This document shows, piece after piece, positions 26,452-34,285 of a stretch of DNA of 64,000 nucleotides. The notes below the pieces were generated by a model. The model saw only the letters and a list, made by a program, of their open reading frames with translations, ran no database searches and had not been told where the DNA came from. The position numbers and the translations under genes are program-made. Source of the DNA: CAWDVK01 sp963805715 (GTDB taxonomy: Bacteria; Actinomycetota; Actinomycetes; Streptosporangiales; Streptosporangiaceae); contig CAWDVK010000005.1 in NCBI GenBank assembly GCA_963805715.1, forward strand, positions 151,543-215,542. Direction: 5' to 3'. Within the stretch, counting starts at the first letter, position 1, and the number at the start of each line of letters is the position of its first letter.

Positions 26452-27098
26452 TCATCGTGCGCGCTCATTGCTCCCGGTGGGCTGCTGGCCTTGTCGCCGC
26501 CGTTGCTGCCGGGGTCACCGGTTGTGGCTCAGTCGCAGATAACGGGGGGAGCGGCGCAGGTACGGCGGCGCCAAGCGCGACAGCCGCGATACCCACGACG
26601 AGCGCCCCGGCCACAGCGTCGCCCACGGCCACGGCGTCGCCCGCCACTGCCGATGCCCTCTGCCAGAACGCGCAGCTCAAGATCACGATGATCCGGGGCG
26701 GTGTCGCGGCCGGGAACGTCAGTGGTCTCATCGGCTTCACCAACAAGGGAATCTCACCCTGCAAGCTAACTGGCTGGCCGACACTCGTCGCGGTCAGTGC
26801 AGCGGGGACAACCACGACGGCTGTCCGCACGCTCACAACCACGTTCGGGCCCTACATCACGGCGCCCCCGACGGTAACGGTCCCCCCTGGGGCGCAGGCG
26901 GAAGCGGTTCTCGCTGGCAGTGATGTCCCCGTGACGGGCGCTGCCTGCCCTCCGTCCTACCGGCGCCTGCGTGTCACGCCGCCAGGCGGCACTAACGCCG
27001 CTGTAATCTCGGCGTGGCTTCCTGGCCTTTACGCCTACCTGCCCGCGTGCTCGATGATCCGGGTCTCGCCTGTTGTGCCCAGCTCGGCTCTCCCGTGA
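26448..27098 (+). CDS. DUF4232-domain lipoprotein
   Basis: 216 residues. The signal ends in lipobox VTGC with the lipidated cysteine at residue 26. A Thr/Ala/Pro linker (SPTATASPATADA) leads to a DUF4232 beta-sandwich: SGLIGFTNKGISPCKLTGWP, VTVPPGAQAEAVLAGSDVPV and RLRVTPPGG. DUF4232 proteins are surface lipoproteins of unknown role in actinomycetes. The ATGA overlap with the MauE-like gene makes it the last gene of the four-gene export operon. Confidence 0.85.
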   Translation: MIIVRAHCSRWAAGLVAAVAAGVTGCGSVADNGGSGAGTAAPSATAAIPTTSAPATASPTATASPATADALCQNAQLKITMIRGGVAAGNVSGLIGFTNKGISPCKLTGWPTLVAVSAAGTTTTAVRTLTTTFGPYITAPPTVTVPPGAQAEAVLAGSDVPVTGAACPPSYRRLRVTPPGGTNAAVISAWLPGLYAYLPACSMIRVSPVVPSSALP

Positions 27099-27242
27099 GC
27101 AGCTTCGCCGCGGTCACGTCGCAGGCGACGCCGAGACCCGATCTTCCCAGCAAGGTCGGTCCTTGTCGGTCCTTCCTGTCGGCCGCCATCGTCGCCCGCC
27201 ATCGTCGCCCGCCAGCACGGTTCAAGATCACTGACTTCGGAC

Positions 27243-27515
27243 GCGCCCGGCCGCCCGTCCAAGGCGCTGACGCTCGCCCAGGCCGAGGCCGTCCTCACCG
27301 CCGCCGAGGGCACCCGGATGCACGCCTACATCGTGGTGTCCCTGCTGACCGGTGCTCGCCCGCCCCGAGGAACTGCGCGCCCTGACTTGGGATCATGTCC
27401 ACCTTGACGGCCAGCCCGCCGTTTGATCCTCCGATCCCGCCCCATCTGGAGATGTGGCGGTCGTTCCGGATCGGGGGAGACACCAAGACCCGCAAGTCCC
27501 GGCCCGTGCTGCAAG
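27243..27515 (+). pseudogene. Tyrosine integrase remnant
   Basis: Frames here encode GRPPVQGA-type debris, then KALTLAQAEAVLTAAEG, MHAYIVVSLLTGA, EELRALTWDHVHLDG and WRSFRIGGDTKTRKSRP. These match the catalytic-domain segment of the intact integrase to the right (SKSLTRTQAAALLAA; MNAYITLCLTTG; EEARALTWQHVDFG). The copy has frameshifts (extra bases near 27355) and an in-frame stop at 27424, and it lacks both ends. It points toward the tRNA fragment. Confidence 0.85.
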
Positions 27516-27641
27516 GTGGCGCAGTCGCCACGGACAGCATCTTCGGCACCCGAAACGCCGAACATAGTCACGCAGAGAGTCACTCAGCTGACACAGCCGG
27601 AGCTACCTGGCTCCGCGCAGTCGCTCTGACCTGCGACAACT

Positions 27642-27691
27642 TGGTGGGCGGTACTGGGATTGAACCAGTGACCTCTTCCGTGTCAGGGAAA
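27642..27691 (-). pseudogene. tRNA-Val(GAC) 3' half, an attachment-site scar
   Basis: On the minus strand the sequence holds an anticodon arm with loop CTGACAC (anticodon GAC), a variable region, a T-arm built on GGTTCAATCCC, an acceptor 3' strand and an encoded CCA. The matching 5' half (acceptor 5' strand and D-arm) is absent: upstream sequence does not pair. Integrases commonly use tRNA 3' halves as att sites, and the intact integrase starts 155 bp to the right. The forward translation VGGTGIEPVTSS is an artefact of this tRNA. Confidence 0.8.
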
Positions 27692-27845
27692 CTCGGGCGC
27701 ATGATAACCAGGCGCAACGTTGGCTATTCTTCTAGCTGACCTGGGTGTTTGAGTCTGCTTGGGTCTGCCCGAGTCTCCAGGTATGCAGGCAGATGGTCCC
27801 CAGGATGGTCCCCATCCCGGCCGCTCGAGCGGTAACGTATCGCTC

Positions 27846-29024
27846 ATGCCTACCAGGCGCGGATGGGGTCAGGACGCCATCAGCTTCGAGCACACCGAGC
27901 CCTGTCGCGACCCGGGTCGTCATCGCAGCTGCGCCGGGCGCTGGCGCGGGATCATCAGCCTCGGCTACGGGCCGGACGGCAAGCGGCGGCGGCGGAAGGT
28001 CAGCGGGCCGACGAAGTCCGTCGTGCAGGAACGGCTGGAGAAACTCCACGACGAGATTGACGCGGGAGTCAGGGCGAAGCCCGGCTACACCGTCCGCCAG
28101 GCCGCCGAGGACTGGCTGAAGGACGGGATGACCGGCCGCGACGCCAAGACCATCAGCAAGAACGAGTATGTCCTCGCCCCGCTGCTTGCCGAGCTCGGCA
28201 GCACGAAGCTCCGCGAGCTGTCCGCAGGCGCCGTCAGCGACGCTCTCGCCGCGATGGCCCGCACCTACAGCACCGCCGCGGTCAGCATGGCCCACTCGGC
28301 CCTGACCCGGGCGATCACGCACGCGCAGGCCCGCGACCTCGCCAGCCGGAACATCTCGGCACTCGTCGACACCCCGAAAGGGCAGACCGGCAGGCCGAGC
28401 AAGTCACTGACCCGCACTCAGGCTGCCGCGCTGCTCGCCGCCTCTTCCGGCACCATGAACGCCTACATCACGCTGTGCCTGACGACCGGGATCCGCACGG
28501 AGGAAGCACGCGCGCTCACCTGGCAGCACGTCGACTTCGGCGACCCTGACGCCAGCCCGCCGCGCCCGGCATCGGTCGCCGTATGGCGCTCGGTGCGCGC
28601 CACCGGAGACACCAAGACGCAGAAATCCCGGCGCACGCTCGCCCTGCCCAGGATGGCAGCCGATGCCCTGCGGGCGCAGCGGGAGCGCCAGGACGAACAC
28701 CGGGCCACAGCGGGGGATGCCTGGCAGGATAGCGGGCTTGTCTTCACCACCCGGACAGGGAAGGCCATCGACGCGTCCAGCATCCGCAAGCAGTTCAAGG
28801 TCGCGTGCCGCGGCGCCGGGATCGAGGGAACCTGGACACCTCGCGAGCTGCGGCACTCGTTCGTCTCGCTGCTATCGGAGCACGGCACGATAGTCGAGGA
28901 GATCGCCCGGCTGGCCGGGCACAGCTCCACCCGCACCACTGAGGTCATCTACCGCCAGGAGCTGCGGCCCGTGCTGACCACCGGCGCGGAGGCAATGGAC
29001 AAGCTGTTCGCAACCACGCCCTGA
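27846..29024 (+). CDS. int: Tyrosine-family site-specific integrase
   Basis: 392 residues. The N-terminal AP2-like arm-binding segment (RWRGIISLGYGPDGKRRRRK) is followed by the SAM-like core-binding domain (TVRQAAEDWLKDGMTGRDAK). The catalytic domain has the first arginine in TTGIRTEEARALTW, the HxLRH-equivalent TPRELRHSFVSLLSEHG, and GHSSTRTTEVIYRQEL with the histidine and nucleophilic tyrosine. It is a phage/AICE-type integrase, apparently intact. The tRNA-Val 3' half upstream is its probable attachment site. No excisionase gene is seen beside it. Confidence 0.93.
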   Translation: MPTRRGWGQDAISFEHTEPCRDPGRHRSCAGRWRGIISLGYGPDGKRRRRKVSGPTKSVVQERLEKLHDEIDAGVRAKPGYTVRQAAEDWLKDGMTGRDAKTISKNEYVLAPLLAELGSTKLRELSAGAVSDALAAMARTYSTAAVSMAHSALTRAITHAQARDLASRNISALVDTPKGQTGRPSKSLTRTQAAALLAASSGTMNAYITLCLTTGIRTEEARALTWQHVDFGDPDASPPRPASVAVWRSVRATGDTKTQKSRRTLALPRMAADALRAQRERQDEHRATAGDAWQDSGLVFTTRTGKAIDASSIRKQFKVACRGAGIEGTWTPRELRHSFVSLLSEHGTIVEEIARLAGHSSTRTTEVIYRQELRPVLTTGAEAMDKLFATTP

Positions 29025-29394
29025 GCGCCCATCGGGGAAGTGCTTCCGTCCTTTACGCTGCGCTTGCTTTGGACGGGCTAGCAGGCCGTGCTCGCCGTCA
29101 CTCTTCCACAGGCTGGTCAGTAGTAGTGGTGATCTTCTCGATGACCAAGGAGGCGCCGTATTTGCTGGTGGCGAGGAGACCACCAGGTCTCCTCGCAGTC
29201 TGGCAGGCCAGGTACAGGCTGCAGCTCGACGCACCGAGCAAGCCGGCAAGCGCCGTGGTGATCGCACGGGAGTCATGGTCTGGTTCCCGCCGAGCCAACG
29301 CGGCAATCTCGCTGTGCTGCTTACCGGTTCGAGGAGCTACCGCTGGTCGCGGGTATCGCCGCCTTGAGCATCACGCGAGCTGCTCCGGCCTCGC

Positions 29395-29640
29395 CCCGGT
29401 CCCCCTTCCGGGGGAGAGAGAACGCACCGAGGAGCTGCTCCGCACCCTGGTCGAGGCCGAGATCACCGCCCGAGGCCGAGATCACCGCCCGCGACGCCTC
29501 CAACGCCCGGACCCGGCTGAAGACCGTCGCGTTCCCGGTGACCAAGACACTGGAGGAGTTCGACCTGGGCGTGTCCTCCATCCCCGCCGCCACCGTGGAC
29601 TACCTCGCCTCGGCGGCACGCGTACTTCGTGCGTGTCCTG
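29395..29640 (+). pseudogene. IS21-family IstB ATPase fragment
   Basis: EELLRTLVEAEITAR, then ASNARTRLKTVAFPVTKTLE and EFDLGVSSIPAATVDYLAS match the N-terminal part of the IstB helper of IS21 elements. An 18-bp duplication of GGCCGAGATCACCGCCCG near 29455-29490 breaks the frame. The P-loop region is missing. The rest of 29025-29740 shows no other recognisable gene. Confidence 0.65.
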
Positions 29641-29740
29641 CACTCGTCTGGCCGCGCTCCAAGTGCCGTCCGCGGCACGCGCTGCCGGGAAGGTGAAGTA
29701 AACGGCGTACCTGCGTGAGGCGTCCTAACGCTAGGTATTC

Positions 29741-31954
29741 ATGTCCATACGCGAACGGGTGAGGTCATTGGGGATCATGCGTCTGTCGGCGGCTGTCGCG
29801 ACCGCGGCGCTCGTGCTGGCGATGGCGGCGACCGGGTCTGCGGCGAGCGCGGCTACCGTGGGGTCAGCCCCGGATTACCGTCACGCCTGCGCTGCGGCGG
29901 CACCGGCCGGGCAGGCGGAGTGCCTGGCCCTGATACGGACTAACGTGGCGAATTCCGCGGTCGCTACCCCTGATGCGGCCTCGGGGTACGAGCCGGCGGA
30001 CCTGCAGAGCGCCTACGACCTCGCGACGGCTGCGGCCTCTTCCGGTCGCGGCCAGACGGTGGCGCTAGTGGACGCCTACGACGATCCCACAGCGGAGAGT
30101 GACCTCGCGTACTACCGCTCTTACTTTGACCTTTCGGCCTGTACCACGGCGAACGGCTGCTTCAGCAAGGTGAACGAGGACGGCGAGGCAAGCCCGCTGC
30201 CGCCTGCGTCCGGGACGACCGGCTGGGCCACCGAGGAGTCGCTGGACCTGGACATGGTGTCGGCGATCTGCCCGAACTGCCACATCCTCCTGGTTGAGGC
30301 CAACTCGCCCGAGGACACCGAGCTGGGCACTGCCGTCAATACTGCAGTCAGTCTCGGCGCCGGGTACGTCAGCAACTCCTACGGGGGCGCGGAGTTCAGC
30401 GGCGAGACCACAGACTCGGCCGACTACTACGACCATCCAGGCGTGGCCGTAACAGTGAGCGCTGGCGACAGCGGCTACGGGGTGGAGTTCCCGGCCGCCT
30501 CCCCGTATGTCACCTCGGTCGGCGGTACCTCGCTGATCCGGGACAGCTCCACCGCGCGGGGCTGGAGCGAGACCGTCTGGGGCGACGGCGAGTCGGGTAC
30601 AGACGGCGACGGCACCGGCTCGGGGTGCTCGGCCTATGAGCCCAAGCCGTCCTGGCAGACCGACACCGGCTGCGGCGACCGGACCGTCGCGGATGTCTCC
30701 GCCGACGCGGACCCGAACACCGGGGTCTATGTCTACGACACCTACGATCAGGGCGGTTGGCTGATCGTCGGCGGGACATCCGCGGCCTCGCCGATCATCG
30801 CGTCGGCGTACGCCTTGGCCGGGACGCCCGTCTCAGGTACTTACCCGGCTGAGTACCCCTACGAGCACAGCAGCCATCTCTACGACGTGACGTTGGGGAG
30901 CAATGGCTCGTGCGGGACCTACCTGTGCAATGGCGAGGTTGGCTATGACGGGCCGACCGGCCTGGGAACCCCCGACAGCCTGGGCGCATTCCAGGCCGTC
31001 GACAACACCGTCACCGTCACGAATCCGGGCACTCAGTCGAGTATCAAGGGCGCGAAGATCACGCCCCTGGCGATCACGGCCGCGGACTCTGATCTGTCGC
31101 AGACGCTGGCCTACAGCGCCACCGGGCTCCCGGCAGGCCTGTCCATCAGCAGCTCCACCGGGATCATCTCGGGCAAGCCGACAGCTGCCGGAACCAGCTC
31201 TGTCACCGTGAGCGCAGCCGATGACACCGGGGCCACGGGCTCGGCCGCATTCACATGGACCGTGACCGCTAGTACTGTCACGGTCACCAGTCCTGGCACG
31301 CAGGTCACCTTCAAGGGAACGAAGATCACTCCCCTGCAGATCCGGGCAACTGACTCGGACACCAGCCAGTCCCTCACCTACACGGCAACGGGGCTGCCGG
31401 CCGGGCTGGCCATCAGCACAGCCGGAAAGATCACTGGCACGCCCAGGACCCTGCAGTACACCAAGGTGACCGTGACAGCCACCGACAGCACGGGCGCCTC
31501 CGGCAGCACGAGCTTCTACTGGGACGACGGCGCTAAGGGCACGATCACCTCGGGCCTGTCTTCCACGCGGTGCCTGACCGCCCGCAGCGGCAGCTACAAG
31601 GCCGGCACCGCCATCGAGATCTCCAAGTGCAACGGCTCCAGCTCACAGCGCTGGATCATCTACGCCGGCCCGAAAAGCGAGGACAGCATCGAGCTGGCCT
31701 CCGGGGACAAGAGCAGCTCTGACCGGGCTGGCTGCATGGGCGTGACGGGCTCCAGCACCGCATCCGGAGCCAAGGTGGCCGCCTACCGTTGCATCCTCAC
31801 CACCAGCCTGGTGTGGAAGCCCGGCAGTTACGGTCACCTGACCGGAGAGCACTCGGGCAAGTGCCTCATCGACTCGGCCGCCGGGCCGAACGGCACACAG
31901 CTCACCATCGCCACCTGCAAGAACGAGAACCAGGAGCACTGGACCCTGCCCTAG
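29741..31954 (+). CDS. Secreted sedolisin (S53) protease with Ig-like and ricin-type lectin domains
   Basis: 737 residues. A signal peptide spans about 1-38 (long n-region; Met13 is an alternative start). The S53 domain covers about 80-425 with E165 and D169 in WATEESLDLDMV, the oxyanion D243 in SAGDSG and the nucleophile S347 in GGTSAASP. No separate pro-kumamolisin domain precedes it. Two putative Ig repeats (about 430-510 and 515-598, each with FKGTKITPL- or IKGAKITPL-type starts and a GLPAGL core) lead to a C-terminal ricin-B-like domain from about 605 (GLSSTRCLTARSG, KCNGSSSQRWII, CKNENQEHWTL). It is likely an extracellular, carbohydrate-targeted protease active at acidic pH. Confidence 0.9.
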   Translation: MSIRERVRSLGIMRLSAAVATAALVLAMAATGSAASAATVGSAPDYRHACAAAAPAGQAECLALIRTNVANSAVATPDAASGYEPADLQSAYDLATAAASSGRGQTVALVDAYDDPTAESDLAYYRSYFDLSACTTANGCFSKVNEDGEASPLPPASGTTGWATEESLDLDMVSAICPNCHILLVEANSPEDTELGTAVNTAVSLGAGYVSNSYGGAEFSGETTDSADYYDHPGVAVTVSAGDSGYGVEFPAASPYVTSVGGTSLIRDSSTARGWSETVWGDGESGTDGDGTGSGCSAYEPKPSWQTDTGCGDRTVADVSADADPNTGVYVYDTYDQGGWLIVGGTSAASPIIASAYALAGTPVSGTYPAEYPYEHSSHLYDVTLGSNGSCGTYLCNGEVGYDGPTGLGTPDSLGAFQAVDNTVTVTNPGTQSSIKGAKITPLAITAADSDLSQTLAYSATGLPAGLSISSSTGIISGKPTAAGTSSVTVSAADDTGATGSAAFTWTVTASTVTVTSPGTQVTFKGTKITPLQIRATDSDTSQSLTYTATGLPAGLAISTAGKITGTPRTLQYTKVTVTATDSTGASGSTSFYWDDGAKGTITSGLSSTRCLTARSGSYKAGTAIEISKCNGSSSQRWIIYAGPKSEDSIELASGDKSSSDRAGCMGVTGSSTASGAKVAAYRCILTTSLVWKPGSYGHLTGEHSGKCLIDSAAGPNGTQLTIATCKNENQEHWTLP

Positions 31955-31984
31955 CCCGAGTTTCGTGTGCCCAGCAGCGTGGGT

Positions 31985-32190
31985 GCACAGCGTTGACCAG
32001 GAGGTGGTCACGTTGAGGTGATCCACGCGCAAGCTCGTGTCCGCCAGCCGGTGGAAGTCCGGTCCGGGTAGCTGCCAGGAGGCCCGGTAGCAGGCTGCCG
32101 GTGCCGGGGGGAAACGCCCGGTGCCGAAGCGCAGCGTCGAAAGCCCCTTCGGGGGGAGCAACTGTCCAGCCCGCAGCATGAAGCGAATCC
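31985..32190. ncRNA. Structured-RNA-like segment, possible group II intron domain remnant
   Basis: Reading rightward, the segment is full of local helices (CCGGTGCCGGGGGG-AAAC-GCCCGGTGCC-like; CCCCTTCGGGGGG) and phrases typical of group II intron domain I such as GGTGGAAGTCCGGTCC, AGGCCCGGTAGCAGGCTGCC. No protein frame through it makes sense. It interrupts an LCAT-like gene right after codons for GRLRSLGCR. No reverse transcriptase is present. The assignment rests on pattern recall and is tentative. Confidence 0.35.
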
Positions 32191-32479
32191 TGCAGCCGAG
32201 TGACCGCAAACGGCCTAGGAGCCGGTCGTAGCCCTTGACCGGGGTCCACACGCGGGGGAGGACGTGCAGGTCTGGCGTGAGGGCGACCGGCTCGACGCCG
32301 TCGTCGGGGTGGTGGTCGCCGATGTCCTCGGGCAGTTACAGCCGCTTGATCGAGGTGCCGAAGGTGCCGATCGCCCGTAGGGCCGAGCCTGCCGACGGCG
32401 CCCAGACGAGGTGACCGTCCTGGCGCAGGGTGCTGCCCAGGATTCCGGGAAGCACGACGACAAGGTCAGTTGCCGTCAT
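32190..32479 (-). pseudogene. LCAT-like lipase/acyltransferase N-terminal remnant
   Basis: From ATG 32479 the frame reads MTATDLVVVLPGILGSTLRQ, then LVWAPSAGSALRAIGTFG, a stop (TAA at 32336-32338), and on in the same frame LPEDIGDHHPDDGVEPVALT and VWTPVKGYDRLLGRLRSLG. This is the start of an alpha/beta hydrolase of the lecithin:cholesterol acyltransferase type. It ends at the structured-RNA-like segment, losing the GxSxG domain. The start overlaps the TPR-like gene's end, showing the two were once co-transcribed. Confidence 0.7.
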
Positions 32480-33340
32480 CAGCTGGCTCCTCGGGAGAGA
32501 TTCCCTGGGTTGAACCGGATGGGGTTGTGAGGCCGGGTATGAGCTGCAGGACGCCGTGGTGGTGCTGGCCGATCTCGGCGAGTTCGTTGATCCACGCTGG
32601 CGAGTGGGCTGGGTCGAGAGTACGGGCTTCGGTGATCAGGTTCAGTGCCCGGTCCTGGTCTCCGGCGATTGCTGTCCCTGCGGCGTAATAGAACAAGGCA
32701 GAAGCAATTTCCGCCTTGGTAGTCGCGATGGTGGTGGCCACGGTCGCCGCTGGCAGGAGGCTGGCGGGATCGGGGCGGGTGGCCCAGAGTATGCAGCAGG
32801 CCAGGAAACCGGCCTGGCTCGGCGAGGGCATCGAAGACCGGCTCGGCGTCACCTGCCCTGGCCAGGTCAAGCAGGCTACCGGCACGCAAGGCAGCCAGGG
32901 ACATGTCGTCATCCCGCGCGGCCAGATCGCGGAGCAGGCCAGCCATCACCTCGCCAAGCAGCTCGCCACCACGGTGGGCTAGCATGGCCTGCTGGCTGAC
33001 GGGGTCAGCGGCAGCGAACTCGTGAGCCAGGACCGTCAGCAGCAGAGGCTGGTAGGCGCGCTGGACGCCTTCCCGCAAAGAGCTTTCCCGCAGGCCCGTG
33101 TAGCGGCTTGCGGCCTTCTCGCTCATATCGAACAGCGCCTCTCCCACCGCGGCGTCAGCTGCGGATCCCAGTAGTTCGAGATGAGCAGCCAGGTAGTCCC
33201 GCTCGGCAGTGTAAGTATCGGTCCCGACCCACGTCCGGGCCGCACCGAGCAGCTCCGGATCAGCGGTGAGCCAGGCCGGGACAGGCCCGCGGGTGTGATG
33301 TGCCCAGTTCCTGTCGAAGCTGAGCGGATCGCCGGCGCGG
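32466..33340 (-). pseudogene. TPR-like protein, truncated at the 5' end and frameshifted
   Basis: The frame from about 33340 reads FDRNWAHHTRGPVPAWLTAD, TYTAERDYLAAHLELL, ALFDMSEKAASRYTGLRESS and YQPLLLTVLAHEFAAADPVS. At about 32820 it shifts by one base to continue as AEIASALFYYAAGTAIAGDQ and RALNLITEARTLDPAHSPAW, a tetratricopeptide-like end. Similar tails occur in large actinobacterial TPR/CHAT-type proteins that sit beside LCAT-like genes, which matches the next gene here. The front of the gene has been replaced by transposase sequence. No function should be assumed. Confidence 0.55.
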
Positions 33341-33367
33341 TGACGGCGGGCTTCTTCGTGGCCGACG

Positions 33368-33920
33368 GTCGACCGCGACGATCCCGCAAGCCTGGGTGTG
33401 CAGGGACTGCCGCCAGGTCGGGCCCGAACGGCGCGGCGCCGGATCGATACCCGCAGCCCGCAGGATCTCCCACACGGTAGACGGTGCGACCGTCACGCCG
33501 AGTCTTGTCAGTTCGCCGTGGATCCGGCGGTATCCCCACAGCGGATTCTCCTTCGCCAGCCGAACGACAAGGGCTGGCGATGCTCCGGACCGTCGGCGGG
33601 CGCCCTGGCTTGCGCCGCTTGGTCGTGTCGTACTTCATCGCGGCCAGCTTGCGGTGCCAGGCCAGCAGCGTCGCGGGCGTCACGGGAAAGATGTCGGCCA
33701 GCGCCTTCGGGGTATGAGTCGTGCCAGCGCGGCGAACCACACCCGGTCGGCCTGCTTGTAACGCACGCGGCCGAGATTGCGGCGCAGCACCGCGTTCTCG
33801 TGCCGGAGGACGAGCAGCTCAGCATCCTTCGCCCGGTTGCCGCGGAACACCAGCATGGCCAGGCCGAGTATACGGCCGGTCAGCAGGTAGACGATCTTGA
33901 GCAGCACCCGCCCAGCCAAC
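33368..33920 (-). pseudogene. DDE (rve-type) transposase fragment
   Basis: Successive frames spell LLVLRHENAVLRRNLGRVRY, VTPATLLAWHRKLAAMKYDT, KRRKPGRPPTVRSIA, then TVAPSTVWEILRAAGIDPAP, RRSGPTWRQSLHTQACGIVAVD. This is the HTH region and first catalytic Asp of an integrase-core (IS481/IS3-like) transposase. At least two frameshifts are present, and it stops right after the first Asp, where the TPR-like remnant begins. The rest of the DDE domain is lost. Confidence 0.8.
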
Positions 33921-34285
33921 CATCACCGCGTCCAGCCTGTTGGCAACAATGCAGTTCACCACCCAAATCGAGTATTCGAGCGCCACAGGTTCCGCTGCCG
34001 GTGGAAGGTCCGCCCGGAAACCTGCAGCTCGCGGCAGGTTGTCAGCGACGTCGCTGCCCACGCCGAGCAATCCGGTCGGTGCCGCTTGCGCACGACCCGC
34101 TTGGGCGTGTGCCTGCGTCTGGTAAACTGAGATTTGAGATTTTTTGGGCCCGGAAACGGGGGCAGCAAGAATCTCACACAACCTGGGTCAACTAGAGGGG
34201 TCATATCACTTCGCGAACGGCCGTGACGGCATAGTGACGCGGCGGCGCGAGTCTCGCCAAAGCATTTAGCCCGAAGGACGAGGGC
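33921..34285. other. Gap upstream of the DUF4157 gene
   Basis: No supported gene. Composition changes from about 70% GC to a less GC-rich stretch near 34130-34160 (GAGATTTGAGATTTTTTGGG), which may be a transposon end or the promoter of the following gene. Confidence 0.4.

Noticed and set aside
27395..27739. Rightward frame ending in VGGTGIEPVTSS
   Set aside because: This phrase is the known artefact of translating a tRNA 3' end; the upstream part is the integrase remnant in a broken frame.
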